NCBI RefSeq assembly: GCF_000150275.1
Contig: NW_002060948.1
Coordinates: 5,064,241 to 5,128,240 of the forward strand
Direction: 5' to 3'
Origin: Trichoplax adhaerens
Taxonomy: Eukaryota; Placozoa; Uniplacotomia; Trichoplacea; Trichoplacidae
Length of the DNA: 64,000 bases
Both the position numbers and the translations under genes were made by a program. The stretch's first letter is position 1. Each line of letters opens with the position of its first letter. Below are positions 39,861 to 53,761 of the stretch, piece after piece. Under the pieces are notes generated by a model. It had not been told where the DNA came from and did not search any database. It saw nothing but the letters and a program-made list of their open reading frames with translations.

Positions 39861-41312
39861 TGATTCATTTCCTACTGTACTCGATTCCGAAAAATGGAAT
39901 AAAATACTTCAATATATCAATTCATTTTATGTAGAATTGGATATCAATCGATAGAACAAGATTGTGTGGATTTTGTGGTAAAAATGACGCATTGAATAGT
40001 CCATTCTGCACCGATTGATCTCCTCTGCTGTACTGTACTGTCGATGGCAATTGTTCGGAGTGTCTGGTGTACAGTGTACAGTACCATGCTTACAGTATAC
40101 TGTACTGTAGATGATGGGATGATTTCAAATTGCATCATGTGCAAGCTCGATTTCGCTGGTCATGTTAGCGTACTCTATTACTGTTACCGTATACTACACT
40201 ACCGAAAACCAACTGGCTGACCTTGATTTCAGCCTCGGACAACGGACAAGAAGAAGGATTTTCCTCTTGCAAGGCGTTGAATAAGAAAGTGGTGGCCATC
40301 ATCAATCATCTACTCCACTTGAGAAGGAGTAGTTTATCCATCATAGATGTACTCTCCAATGGACATGCATTGTATAAGTGTCTAGACTCTCTTCTATCGA
40401 CAAATCGCAAGCTGTATCAAGGGCTAGTCAATAGAGAGAGAGAGAGAGGCACTACCGATGACCAACGCCATGGCCAAACAAGATTGCAGGCCGGTGATTT
40501 GGACCTGGTCAACGGATCATTTTGAATCATCATCACAAGAAGAAATGGTAGAACTTCTACTGTAGAAGCATACTATGTCCTGCAGGCAACAATATTGACT
40601 TGCCTGCCAACAACTGATGAAAATAAGCATCCTATTATAGTGTGTTAGTACAGATTACACTAATATAGAAATGAATGATGCAGTAGTATTCTACTGCATT
40701 AGGCTGAAAGTCACAGCCGCAGTCCGGCTGTATACTGCCCACTGTCCTGTAATAAAGGGTAACCCCCCCGGATGGTCCAACGGACCCCGTGTCGCCTGGT
40801 AGTGGGTTTCCACACGGTGGACACTACTCCAGTTGAGACTAGTCTACCACACCTCTTGACCTAGACAGTACCCTACTCGCTTACCTTGCCCCTCCATCCA
40901 TCCCCTGGTTGATTCTGACACTACCCAGGGTGTTGCTACGCGGGTCCCAACTGGTCGCTTGCCAATGTTGACGCTTGCATACTACCGCAGCCATCTAGCT
41001 TAGCTGGGGATACAATTCCTTCCTCAACTTGTCCAAGCTCTCCATCAAGGCCTAAGAACTAATTGAAACGAGTCTTAATTTGCCTTTTTTCATGTCTTAT
41101 TGATTGCTATTGGTGTGATCGATTTCCTGCTCATATCCAATCATCAATAGGACAAGTCTTGATTGGCCAGTTTGCAGCTTTTTCACCGCGCTCCATCATC
41201 GCCCTTGTCTAGCTAAAAGTTGAAAGCTGGCCAATAACCCTTTTGCGCCTTCCATCAGCTCAATCGATCTTCATCATCGCTATTGATCGAGCTAATTCAA
41301 CCAGTTTATCCG
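39861..41312. other. Repeat-rich spacer
   Basis: Contains TACTGTAC-type words near 40030-40110. A 100-codon plus-strand open frame at 40223-40525 has no recognised domain and low support. A GC-rich patch lies at 40745-40990, with the hairpin GGTCC-AAC-GGACC near 40776 and the inverted words TTTCCACACGGTGGA near 40807. Nothing was identified as a gene. Confidence 0.4.
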
Positions 41313-41405
41313 ATGAGAATGAAATCGATTGGAAGAATGATAGTGGCAGCACTTTATCGACTATGGTGTTTTATACTCTGTATATGCAGTAAAATTTTTA
41401 AGACG
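41313..41405 (+). CDS. CTDNEP1: Probable first coding exon of CTDNEP1 (membrane anchor)
   Basis: An open frame with Met codons at 41283, 41313 and 41319 ends at a good donor (ACG then GTAAGT). It encodes KSIGRMIVAALYRLW, then CFILCICSKIFKT: a hydrophobic segment followed by basic residues. This aligns by position with the N-terminal anchor of Dullard/CTDNEP1 (human ...LWSFFIYLLRRQIRT), which ends at the same point. The connecting exon (about 70 nt, family block IQY...PLSPVSR) could not be placed between here and 46583, so the link to the catalytic exons is inferred. The start codon is not settled. Confidence 0.5.
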
Positions 41406-44400
41406 GTAAGTTCGATTTGTTCCATCTTTTGGCTACACTCTTTTTTTCCCCTCCATTCTTGCTTGTACACATAAGGTGATTGCGGGGAAGGGATCACGAT
41501 GGGTAGTTTTCATCATGGCTTCAGGAAAGGAGTGGATGCCTTTTTTTGTTGTTGTGCCACTTATTGCCATCCTTTTTTCTCATCATCATAGTCGTCATAT
41601 TGCTTGATTCAACTATTTTCAACTCCTTTCCAGTGCAGTCATCGCTGTTGACTTTAGCCCATCATGTCCATGACTGATAAGACAAGCTTATCATCATACC
41701 ATGGCCAAGAGTAAAAAAAAATCAGTTTCATTTGAAAATAGTCTCTTGATGGACAGTGGATAGGATAATTTCATTTTTAAGTTCTATTCCTACAAGAGTA
41801 GACAAGGGAGTCAACGCAGTGATGATGAAGAGGGGGCCACCCATACAGATTGTAAAATTGGCCAAGTCTTCCCAACCATGGATTCATCATCGAAGCGCCT
41901 TTTCAACACGATGATTTTTCTCCTTGTTGGATCATCTTCCATAGCATAGTCGCAGAAATGGATCCATGACCAATGGTTAAACTATTGCAAATGTTGCTTG
42001 CCATCGATAAACACAAGATTCAGATATCAATTCAACCTGACTCCCTCGTAGAAGGATGTTTCAAGTGAAAAATGCGTGGAAAACAAATCTTACTTGCGCT
42101 GCTACTTTACCCCATGGATGAATGAAACAGCACTCATCCTTCATAACTAGTCTTCAATCTCTCTTTAGTCAGCGTTTTCATCTTCAACACTGTAAACAAA
42201 CATAAAAAAATTGTCTGTTTATCATTCTCCATTTCCACTTCCTTCCCCCCTCTTAAAGCATCGGCTAACCTAATGGAAAGACCAGTCTCTATTTCATTCG
42301 TCCGTTGAACTTTTATCTTGATGGCAATAACATGTGCCATGATTGGATGATTGAAATTAGGCGATCGCTAGTGGATCATTGCCACATTCAATCGATCAAA
42401 CATGGATGATGATCATAATTTCAAGTCTTTATTCCATCATCACATCGGATACAAGTGTATGAAAATCTCCCAGTCATGGAGTGATGATGATAGGCAATCA
42501 TGAACGGATACTACCTCGTAAATTGCCCCAATAACAATGTCAATTCATTACTTAACCCTTACATTGAAAATTTGATTGATGTTGTACTACCGTTTAAATC
42601 AACATTTACAGCGATTAAGATCTTTAATCAATTCATTGGTCTATTCCATTAGTTGATCATTATTTCCCCCCCCCCCCTAACTATAGACATGGCAAGAGCA
42701 TAGCGAGTGATTGACTATGTTACTTTCAATTTTTCTCTTTTTCCTTTCTATTTTAAGCCCAAAGTGTTCTATTTAATGAAAGGGGGAGGAAATAGATTTT
42801 CTTCCATTTTCTTACCGCCATTGCTTCATCAAACCTAAATCAACCATTTTATTTTTGATAACCTCATCATACCCATGGAAATGAATGATATTCTATCTCA
42901 TCCATCATCATTTCTCATCTTCACCTTCAATCTCTAGTTGGAATATTATAGTCCAAACTGTTTTTCAACAATCGATGCTTCCTATCCACTGCAATCGAAG
43001 CCATTCCATCATCATCATCCTACTTTACTATTTGATCATCCGTTGATGGCGGCTGCAGTAGTTTCTCATTCATGAATCTCGCACACAATATGTTTATATA
43101 CGTACCAATATCCAGTTGAGACTCGTCCATGTTAGGACATGTCTCTACATAGAAGCGTAGATGGCAAGTCCAGTACTTTCCAATGGCTTCGCATAGTAGG
43201 TGCTATTCAATTTTGACATATGTTGTTATTATCATCAACTCTCTTCGACACTGTATTCCAATATCGCCTTGTATTTTTCAACTCCTTTGACCTTGCTTTC
43301 ATAACGATACTGGCAATGATGATTGCCTAGGATTGATCGTGATCGTTCCAAATGCAATCATCAATGTTATAGTATAGTAGTACTTTAAAGGCATAAACAA
43401 GAGCGTCTAATCATGGAAGACTATCAGTACAACGAGTCCCTTTTCTACAGATCTGCTGTTCTTGCGGGATTATTTTCGTCAACAAATGATATTTTACAAA
43501 TGGGAACTAGAAACTGCAGTCAATGGAAAGTGTTTGAAGTGGCATAGACTACGCGTCGATAAGCTTTCTACTAGACAAGATGGCAAATTCAATCTATCTC
43601 TTCCCTTTTTCATCATCATGCCGTAATATCTCGTACCGTGATGAATTGCCAACATCAGGGAATGACGATTTCTACATGTTTATTTCTTGATATCCACAAT
43701 GAAAAAGCATACAATATCGCTGTTGTTAATATGGAAATGAGGTAGTATATTCTTCGCCACGTTGATTTTTGGCGCGACGACATAATCATTTTGCAAGTAG
43801 AATGTAAATTACGGATTAATGATCTTGATGAACGTATTGGATCCGATTCTGTTGGCTTGAAATCATAAATTTTCTCTTATCCTAAACTATTACTCTAGGG
43901 TTTTTTCCATTATGCTTGCTCTTGCTACTCTTTAGTTTAATCATAGTGAATATACGTACGAGTATCATCTTGTTGGTGCTTCCAAGAAATAGAATCCTTC
44001 CCTTTGCATCGATTCAATGACCATAAACATGTCATGGTCGATGATAGTACTATTATTAATTTGCTGATAGCCACATTATTCAAGGAGGAATACTTGTATA
44101 ATAATTACCAAAAAAGCGAAAATTTCCTTCTTCCTATTCTGCCAACCTATATGGCATCAATTCTATATTCAGATCTTGTTCTACCAGCTCGAACGGGTAG
44201 AGTCTGTACGGAATAGATAGTTTATTTTAAACATGATCCGATGACAACACAGGCAGCTGTTATTAACAGCAGCAACAGGAATACTTGATAGAACACAAAT
44301 AAGGATATACTGTACTCTTATACTTCTTGTACGTATATTCTGGTACGTCTATTTTGACATCCTTTGATGCATTAAGAGAATGTACACAAGATTAAGCGAG

Positions 44401-46583
44401 CGTATAATAATTTGCAGAAGAAATGATTGATGCAATACTGGACTCAGTCATGGTGAAATCTGAATGTTATGATGTTGAAGGGTAAAATAATGAAGATCGT
44501 TGGCAATAGCCATCATTTATTTTCCTGTCAACATTATTTTATAAGGATGATGCTAACAATTTCAAAGCGGAAGTGATATGAAATAAGATAGAGTAATAGT
44601 TGAATGAATAGTCGTAGGTAGAAAACGATGTAAAAGTAAACTGATTGGAAGGACAATCTTAAACGATGGAATGAACGTGCTTTTTAAATTATCTTTGAAT
44701 AGATTTTAGAAAGTCGCTCGATAAGATATTATCCTGTAGGTTTGTCCAGAAGAACTAACGAACAATTACGTAAGTTAAGAAGGAAAATAACTACACTTTA
44801 AATGAATATTTGGATTATCTAGTCAAATGTTGGATAACCACGGTCAAGTAGTTGCTATGAAATGCTTGATTATTTATGTATAACTTTTTACTAACTGTGA
44901 TTAACCATTAGAGATATGTGAAAAACGATAGACTATCGTGCTAATATTATTCTCCTGTTGTAACATTCTGTCCTAGTTTTCTATTTCCTTGCTTTCCATA
45001 GGATTGTACTTTCATATTTTCGACTAGAGACGTGTTTTTATATGGAAGATAATACAGTCCAAATTGAGTACATTACCCCGGCCTTAATCCATTCGTTCAT
45101 TTTTAAGATGACAAGTTACTCAAGATAATAGTTTAAAGATGAAAACAGTATTTATTCTCCAAGTCTTACCTAAATTTTCTGTAGTACTTCAAATGATAGA
45201 AAGTTATTGTCGTGAACGGATTCAATCCAAATTGATTCCTTCCTCTTTAATACCGTCATAACCTAGTCATTCATGCATTCGATCTTCAAACTCGTAAGTT
45301 ACTCAACTCAATTAGGAACAAGAGTTTTAGGATAGAAAATGGCTCTAGTTCTCCAAGTCTTGTCTAAATTTGCGTTACTCTTTCAATGGATGTTATAGGA
45401 AATTATTGTCGTTGAGCTGATTCCATTACTTTCGATATGGTCATAACTTAACAATCCATTCATTCTTCCGCTCACAAATTACTCCAATATGGACAATAAG
45501 TTTAACACAAAATAATTATAGTTCTTCCAATCTTGCCTAAAGTATCGATAGTACTTTAAAGAATGATATTGAAAATGGCTATTACCGGCTAATTCAATCC
45601 AAATTGATTGCATTACCTTGGATGCAATTATAACCTAGTCATTTATTCATTCTTCAAATGCACAAGTTGCTCAACTATGGGCAAGAGTTTGAGGATAAGT
45701 AATGGTTCTAGCTTTGCAATTTTTCCCTCAATTTTCGAGAGTACTTCAAATGATGCTCCAGAAAAGCATTATTGTTAACTGATTCCATCAAAATTGACTC
45801 TATTACTTTTTGATAAGGCCTTAATCCAATCATTTAATCATTCTTTAAACTCACAAGTTATTCAAATATCGACCAAAATGATTCAATTCTTCAAATGTTG
45901 CCAAATTTGTGATAGTCCTTCAAATGATGCTATAGAAAATTATTATGGCTAGCTGATTCAATCAAAATGAAGTACACGATCTTTGACGCAGCCATAGCTT
46001 AGTCTTTCTTCGTTCTTTAAACTTACAAGTTATTCAAATGTAAACAAGAGTTTTACCAGTAACTTAAAAAACGACTCTATTTCTGCAAGTCTTTCCTAAA
46101 TTTTTAATAATATTTTAAATGAAAAAAATTACTGTTGAAATGACAAGAGCCTAGGAACGGCGTAATTGTAGTATTGGATCTAAGAAAAATATTACAAATA
46201 CGATTGCTACAGAATCATTTTTTGTACAACAGTTATATTATCATGATAGCTATGATAGAATTGGCTACTCATCGCTATATCACTTTAAGACTTTATTCCG
46301 TAGATGGAGTATTCGTCCTAGGCAATATACATGGCTTGTATAATGCTTTTCGCATTTGTTTTCATCAGCTAGTATCCATGATGACCTAGTGCACCAATAA
46401 TTTATGATTAACATGCGCGTATGACACAATTGTCATTATTTGCCCTTGATTTACTCACATACAATATACGAATAAATATAATGTTTGATTATACTTACTT
46501 ATTTATGCGCTTAATGCACATACTTAAAGAAACTTAAATTTGTTCACTAAAATTAATCTGTCCTTCTTAATTTCCCATTTTAG
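41406..46583. other. Probable long CTDNEP1 intron(s), compositionally unusual
   Basis: From 41406 to about 43650 the DNA is less TA-rich, with many ATCATCATC and CCATGG-like words and a 12-base C run near 42666. From 45030 it holds a tandem array (separate entry). A 44-codon frame at 43413-43547 (MEDYQYNESLFYRS...) is unrecognised. The missing CTDNEP1 exon 2 should be here. Confidence 0.4.
45030..46125. repeat. Tandem repeat array, about 185-bp units, six copies
   Basis: The block TTCTCCAAGTCTTGCCTAAATTT and its variants start near 45158, 45351, 45524, 45713, 45888 and 46085. It is followed each time by GTACTTCAAATGATG-TATAGAAAATTATTGT, GCTGATTCAATCCAAATTGATT, ATAACCTAGTCATTCATTCTT and CTCACAAGTTACTCAA. 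Steps are 173-197 bp and units are clearly diverged. It ends about 450 bp before the first catalytic exon of CTDNEP1. Confidence 0.9.
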
Positions 46584-47741
46584 AACTAGTGAAACGTAAA
46601 GTTATGGTCCTGGACCTTGATGAAACTTTAGTTCATTCTCATCATATTGGGTATGCCTACTCTTTGTCTACAAAATTTTAAAATTAATGGTGTTTACTTG
46701 CATTTTCATGCGCCTGTTTTAATGACCTACTACAGGATGTCAGTTCTACATGATTCTTTGAAATATGCTTTCATTAAATGATTACTTAATACTATATTTC
46801 GCAGGATTGGATCCAATAACTCTCCTATGATGGCACCGGATTTTGTATTAACTGTGAGTTCGGATTATTTTTAAGATATTCTAGGATTAAATTATGACAA
46901 TATTCCAGCTAACATCAACTATACTGAAATATTTTTGTCTCGTTACTATATTTTTAGTTATGTATTGATAAACAACCAGTTAAGTTTTTCGTTCATAAAA
47001 GACCACATTTGGATTATTTTTTGGAAGTAGTTAGCCAATGGTATGATCTAGCGATTTTTACTGCGAGTATGGAGGTATGAATTATAGTTTTGATTTCTAT
47101 CAACAGTAGTAGAACAGACTGTAATGAGACTTTATTATACGCTGTTGCGTATAGAATTAATTCTGCATTATTTAATTTTATTTTAAATTGGTTAGATATA
47201 TGGCTCAGCTGTCGCCGATAAGCTTGATCTCAATCGAGGCATCTTAAAAGATAGATACTATAGACAGGTAGGGAATATGCGAACAGACTTGAACTTCTTC
47301 TGCTTAGCGATAGTCAATTTATTCAAGATGCTAACATACCATTGCCATCTTTTACCTATATTTTAGCATTGCACTTTTTCATTTGGCAGCTATATGAAAG
47401 ATCTTAGTAATGTCCACCCTGACTTATCGGATGTTTTTATTGTCGATAATTCTCCTGGTGCTTATCGAACTAATCCAGGTATGCTATACTGTCATTTTTT
47501 TGTATTATTTGTATGCTTGATGTTAATCTCTTGTTGGAATGTTCTTTATTATCTGTATCAACTCCTAACTAAATTTTTTATTCTTAACTTTGCACAATAA
47601 GAAAATGCAATACCAATTAAGTCATGGTTTTCAGATCCCACAGACACTGCATTACTCAACTTATTACCCATACTAGATGCTCTTCGATTCACCACAGATG
47701 TCCGATCTGTTTTAAGTAGAAACTTACACAGCCGTTGGTAA
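46584..47741 (+). CDS. CTDNEP1: CTDNEP1 / Dullard, nuclear envelope phosphatase (catalytic exons)
   Basis: Six exons join in phase: 46584-46650, 46805-46853, 46958-47074, 47196-47267, 47367-47478, 47602-47741, about 185 residues. This is the FCP/SCP phosphatase domain of the nuclear envelope/ER enzyme that dephosphorylates lipin and tunes lipid synthesis and BMP signalling. Seen: catalytic DLDET in [36 protein letters not shown], the [17 protein letters not shown] block, [11 protein letters not shown] with the phosphate-binding Asp, and the family end [15 protein letters not shown]...[11 protein letters not shown] at the usual C-terminus. The first exon begins in phase 1, so at least one upstream exon is missing; a probable anchor exon lies at 41313-41405. 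AATAAA near 48325 could be its poly(A) signal. Confidence 0.95.
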
Positions 47742-49155
47742 ATAGTAAATTTTTTATAAGAACTATCGTTCTATTATTCCTAAGCCATATGACTGAAAGG
47801 CGAAAATTCTATTACAAATCGTATTATAGCAACACTATGTTCTTATTTGATCAGAATGTGAATTGCTACAAGTTGAACTATGACAATTCGCATTAACTTC
47901 TTACGCTTGCCAGCGCCATGTATTATACAGATGTATTGAATAAGATATTGTTTAGCAGTTATGCAAGGCTAAAAATTTATCAAATTTGATCTTGCCTAAT
48001 TTTTGAAGCATTGTGTAAAGATTTAGTTTAAACGCTATTGCTCAGCAAAATTTGAGCATTCACTTATGATGATAACATTTTTGCATGTTATTTTTTTAAT
48101 ATGACTAGCTGTAATGATAATAATAGCAATTTATATCACTTTTTTTATAGAGTCCTCTGTTATTAATGTGGATTGTACAACCTTTGTACTGTACGTTTCG
48201 ATCATGTCCCGAATTGCAATGCATATTATTTATGTTCATTGTGTTAGCAGAAACTAATGTCCCACAAAATTTCTATGCAAATTTTCACCTATTTGCTGTA
48301 TAAAAGATGTCAATCAGAAAAAAAATAAATCATCTTTACTTCTTCACCTAATAATGACGATGATGGCTCTGTATTCTCCCAAGTGTTCTACTTTATCATA
48401 TAACTAGTTAAAAGTTACTAGCACTTGCGTGGCACATGCCAATAGTCCTTAAGAAAAATTTCATATTGATTTGTTTATTTACTAACAAAGACTAACAAAA
48501 TATTGCCATTCTTAGAACACCAGTATCAACGTAAAATGCCTTAGCTCTAGTATAATACTGCTGCTATCCGTGGCCCATAAACTAATTTTAAAAGTTTTGT
48601 GCATGACGTCACTCTATCTGGGTGTATCTTTACGTAAATTCAATCGAAATTACTTTCATATTTCTATAATAACAGGATCAGTTAGTTAGTCATCAAGGCA
48701 CAGAATTTACAATATTTCAACTTTAACTAAGCAAAATCTTCTCTATAGAGACTTGGAAAGCTACCCAAAGATGATTGTAACACGTGAAAAAAGGCACGAA
48801 AATGTTATAGCGTTATGACACACTGCCTTACACGAAAAATTCACATCTATACACAGTCGTTTAAATACGATACAATGTATACATTTTCCCTTATTACTTT
48901 TCACATATTTCTCATCTAATTTTTAAAACATCAAATTAAAATAAAAGATTTTTTAGCAGATGGTCTCACCAAAAATTAATAGCATTTGATAGTGGTGAGG
49001 TAATTTTAAATAACTACGAAAATTAAATCGTATAAACTGTCCCTAACAAAAGATAAATAAAATTTGTAAAACGAAAGTGTACTGCTTTGTACAGAAACTC
49101 TTAGTATCGAAGAATTTGATGTTGTAAATTATCATCATAGTGTCTTGAATGACTA
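47742..49155. other. Spacer between convergent CTDNEP1 and PPP1R7
   Basis: AT-rich; expected to hold both 3' UTRs. No coding exon or repeat recognised. Confidence 0.45.
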
Positions 49156-52100
49156 TTATATGATAAGAGTTGCATCAATCTGCGTAAGTGACGGCAAAGC
49201 CAGTTTAAGTTTTCGCCTATACATGGGATCAGAAGCAATTGGATTTGCTTCTAAGTAGATCGTCTTAATTTTTTTGCAGTTATCGAGCTCCTTAACATCG
49301 TTCCAATCTTGAACTTGATTATTGTTCATCTTCATACCGAAAAATAAAGAAAATTAACAAAAATAAGATTCTTTAATGTGGAAAGAGCGCAGAAAATTTT
49401 ATTTATGTATCCAAAATATAAACGTAATAAATAAATATTAAAAAATCAATCAAAATACTGTATATGATAGATATACCCAAAGCTCCTCTAGTAATGTTAA
49501 ATGACCAAGATTCTGAATTTTACTGATACGATTGGCAGCTACATCGAGAATAGTCAATTTCGTCTTCCAAAAAATAAGTTCGTAATGATACACAGTTAGT
49601 TAGGCTAAAATTGAGGATCATTCTATATACTATCGAATTATTTTCAATTTTTTATTATAACATAGATACTATCCAATACCAGATTTTCCAGTCCTTCTAT
49701 AGTTTTAATACCATTATCGCTGACATATAGTTCCTCTAAATTGACCAATTCTGATAATCCGAGCAATGATTCAATACGATTGCACTATAAATAGATGCAG
49801 TTTATCACTATATTTGTCATTAAACTCTACATTGCTATATAAATAAGAGCTTTAACGTATTTTTCTTATACCTGGATACTGAGAGTTTTCAATCCACGCA
49901 GACAGCAAATTCCCTGTAAATAGTTAGTAGAATTCGTATGTGATTGTTCTTAAAGTTACATCAATGAATTTATTATCATAATGGCAATCCTGCTGATTTG
50001 CAAGCATGAATAAAGCGATATTACCTCAAAGGATGCAATTTTATTACGGCCCAAGTACAAAGATGTTAGATTTTGCAAATTTTGAAAACCCTCGATTTTC
50101 TAAATTTGATCGGAGACATGAGGTTCAGCAATAAATAATTTATAATTAAAATGAAATTGTATTTACCCTAATCTTATTGGATCCAAGCTCCAGCATCTTT
50201 AATTCTTTTAAGTTCTCTAAATTTTCAATAACTTTAATTCTGTTATTACACAGATATAAGTCTTCAACTTTATCCTGTTGATGGAGGTTTTCAATTTTTT
50301 TTATTCCATTGAACGATAGATCAAGCTGTCTATAAGACAAACGGTATATATATATATATATATATGAATAAATGTATTAGAATTATTTCAAATTTCTATA
50401 AGTATTCGTAGTTTTGCTACTATTATTATATTTGACACTAGAGCGACAGTGTTAAATTTTGAAGGAAATATACCTAAGATTGACCAAAGTGTCAATATTT
50501 TCAATTTTTTCCAATTGATTATCATATAGATCCAACTCAGTAAGCGTTGTTAGCATATCAATGGCTTCGATACGCTTAATTAAATTTTGACGAAGGCATA
50601 ATTTCTATCAAAGAGACGATATAGCAAAAAAGATTTTAAAATAAAACCTAAAACCTATGATACATTCGCCATTGATGCTAATTAGTTTATAACTTCTCTA
50701 TGGTAAATAGTAAACTTATAGGGCAAGTTAACAATTAATTTTTCAACAAATTGAAAAAATACTAGCTAAAATAACTACCTATAAGACCGTTAGTAAAGGG
50801 AATAACTGCAAACAGTGATATCTCTTCTATCTAATACCGATTAGCGTATATCGCTAGATTGTTTAAAATGTAGTCATACTAAAGTATTTCCATAAACGCC
50901 AGTTATCGCTACAGCTGTAATCTATAAAAATTTTTAGCAAATGCTGTGATCGATCGGTACATATAACAAAAATTTGATGAATAACCTCAACACGACGCAG
51001 CCTGTCAAGATTTTCAATTTTTTTCAAGCGGCTGTTTGCAATTTCGACCACCTACAAAGCACGTATAGTAGAAGAATTTGAATAGATTGAACATTTCTCA
51101 TTAATACTTTTCAATAGTTAATTATTATTTTATAATTCCTTGTTCCGTATCATTTTAAGACCTTAGATAAACTATAGTACAAGAAGGTATGTTATATTTA
51201 AGAGAGATAACTACTGACTAGAATATTCTCTCGCTTACTGAAGCGGTTGGTAAACGATGATAGTTTGTGTTTAAACTAAAAAGATACGTATTTTCCATAT
51301 CCTTCAGTGGATTACATACATAGTTTGACATTTATCATTAAATAGGCGACAAATTACGCATTGAAAAGTTGTTAATATTGGTATATACGTATTCATCCAT
51401 TAACCCGAAGTTAAAACCTTGGGGCAATTTACAAAATTATGAATAGCAAAGATCCATTACATCCATCGTATATAAATAAATAATGAAGTCAAACGCAATT
51501 TTTCTATTCATAATTGTGAAAATAGGACACTCTTTCATTAAATGGAGAAAATCGAATAACCATCTTATTTAAAAAACCGATACTGTGAGAAGTTGATGGT
51601 TGTGTTTCTCGGATTCTTCGAAAAGTGAAATTCATGTATTGTATTTTTAAAAGGAAATGCTACAAAATTTTTGCCTTCTAAGCATTGTACCAATGCTGCT
51701 CTATATACAGGCCAACGTAAGTTTAGTTCTATTGGGTAGAGTTAATAACATTTAATTCTGAAATAGGTGTAAAGCCATCCATTCTATTGTGTGCCTACCG
51801 ATTACTTTGTAATCGAGCTATCATTGTTAGCATAAAGCAGTCGATTAGCAGGCCAAAGGCATAATGTGATTGAGACCTTTCTCATTTTATAGCTATTAAA
51901 GTCAGTTATATTTTGAAATGATTTACCCTACTAAACACTACGCTGTTGAAATGGAACAGTGAAATAGAACCAAACTACTTCCCGTTTGATAAAGCTCATT
52001 TACCATTTGGTAGTAGTTGAGCGATGTACCAGCTGTATGAAATTGGGTATTAATTTTGAAAGATTGCAGAACATGCATATAACAGGTGGACAGGTATTTC

Positions 52101-53025
52101 GGCAATATTTACTGTATATTAGATCTCGGCATTGGGTAGTCATTATTAGTAGAAGCATTGAAACTTCCGTATGCAAATAATACGTTCTTAAATGCCAAAA
52201 AGTTACTGTATACTCGTATACATTTGGTTAATGGGCTGGAAAGATTTAGTGTGTGTCCTCATACTGATCTCCATTTCTGCCAACATTGACAGTATTCTGT
52301 TAAACGGATAATTTAGTTGATCGCTTTTACGGACAATAGTAATACCGAATACTTCTAGTCATGAATTGATCTCCGACCAAGAAGTAATGATCTAAATCGT
52401 TGCCAACATTTATTCCGATAAACGGAAATTCACGATTGGAGTTGGTTTCAAGGCCAATAGTGATACCAAATCGATCACCATCTTATTCTACATACACTAT
52501 TCCAAAGGCAAATTTAGTAGTATTACTTTCAAGGAGGATAAATAATGGTAATTGCATTAAGAAATGACAATTTCAATAAGCTACTCGGCGAGTGATGGTG
52601 AATAAGAAGATGGAGATAATTGCACCATCATCATGCAGATGACGTTGTAATATATTTGCTACTTTGGAATCATATTTCGTGTTACTATTTTGTTGAACAA
52701 GATACTTTAAAATGGACTAGCTTATAGCCCGCCCGTTTAGGAAGTAAGCCACACAATTTTCTATTTCCATTAAGAATAGAGCCTTGGCTCTAGTCTAGGT
52801 CAAGGTCCTTGGCTGAGATTGAGCACTCAAAAACAGCTTGGCCAGTATCCATCTTTGTGGTCAAGTTATGAAACGTCATTAAATGGTAACTTGATGACGA
52901 AAAAATGTATAAACTTGACTGTAATCTATCGATTAAGATAACAACTATTCAACATGTTATGATCAAGATAAGACTAACCAAGCTATCAGGATCGAGCTCA
53001 ATAATCAATTCTTCGCTATCTTCGC
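49156..53025 (-). CDS. PPP1R7: PPP1R7 / sds22, protein phosphatase 1 regulatory LRR protein (5' end missing)
   Basis: Nine minus-strand exons join in phase, 5' to 3': 53025-52979, 51051-50986, 50604-50474, 50329-50167, 50099-50025, 49913-49872, 49784-49680, 49563-49477, 49329-49156 (about 296 residues; human 360). Sds22 is a solenoid that binds and stabilises the PP1 catalytic subunit. Seen: an acidic lead-in (ELIIELDPDSL, cf. human INLDPEAED), then leucine-rich repeats with the family pattern KIENLxxLxxLxxLxLxxN, including LCLRQNLIKRIE, LDLYDNQLEKIENI, LELGSNKIR, LYLGRNKIASFE and LYVSDNGIKTIEGL, and the LRR cap ending ANPIASDPMYRRKLKLALPSLTQIDAT. The first exon begins in phase 1; the ATG exon lies further right and was not found. 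The 50.5-51 kb and 51.1-53.0 kb introns are the long ones. Confidence 0.95.
50344..50366. repeat. (TA)n microsatellite in a PPP1R7 intron
   Basis: About 11 TA dinucleotides lie close upstream of the acceptor of the exon 50329-50167 (minus strand), within the polypyrimidine region. Confidence 0.9.
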
Positions 53026-53761
53026 CTACAGGAACAAGTAGAGAATAGTGTTAACCTCAAGCCACTGACTACATCTCTCGGCTCGATCGATGCTATACTA
53101 GCCTAGAAAGCAATAAGGAGACGATGCACTTGTAAGCCTTTTTCTAACCTTTTTCAGCACATTGATTATCTGTTGATGAAGACATGATCGGGTACTTGTA
53201 GCTGAGTATTTTACGTTGTTGCTGTTGACTAAAAAGGGCCAAAGGAAACACTTGTGATGAACGATCAAAAATGAGAAATTGAAGTTTTCATCACCTTGGT
53301 AATACTGCTGTAGTATCACGTAGTCAATGTCAGACGATGAATATAGAGACTATTCCTGCAGTCAGACTACAGTATTGAGTACCAAACTGCACAATGTGCA
53401 TACTGTGCTTATCCAGTAGCAGACCTCTTGTATGTACTATGTAATACGTACTAGTGTTTTAGTCCAACTCAATCAACATTCTTAGACGGACAGATAGAAT
53501 GGACACAATCTTGTCAACATCTTTATTATGGGCAAACACTTGATCATGGCAGCAGTTATGACTTGAATTGGACTGATTTTCTCTGCATAAACTAAGTAAT
53601 ATTACATTTAATCTTACTGTATTACAATACGATAGACTGTATGAATGAAGCTGTCACAAATTAAAATTTAATTAAATAACCTGTGATGTGGAAAACAGAC
53701 ACAGAAGATAGATGATCGATACTACTTAGCCATTTTTCGAAATTTAAAGGTCTCTATCCGG

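Noticed and set aside
40223-40525. 100-codon plus-strand open frame
   Set aside because: No recognised domain or splice partner, and it lies in a repeat-rich, compositionally odd region; kept only as a note.
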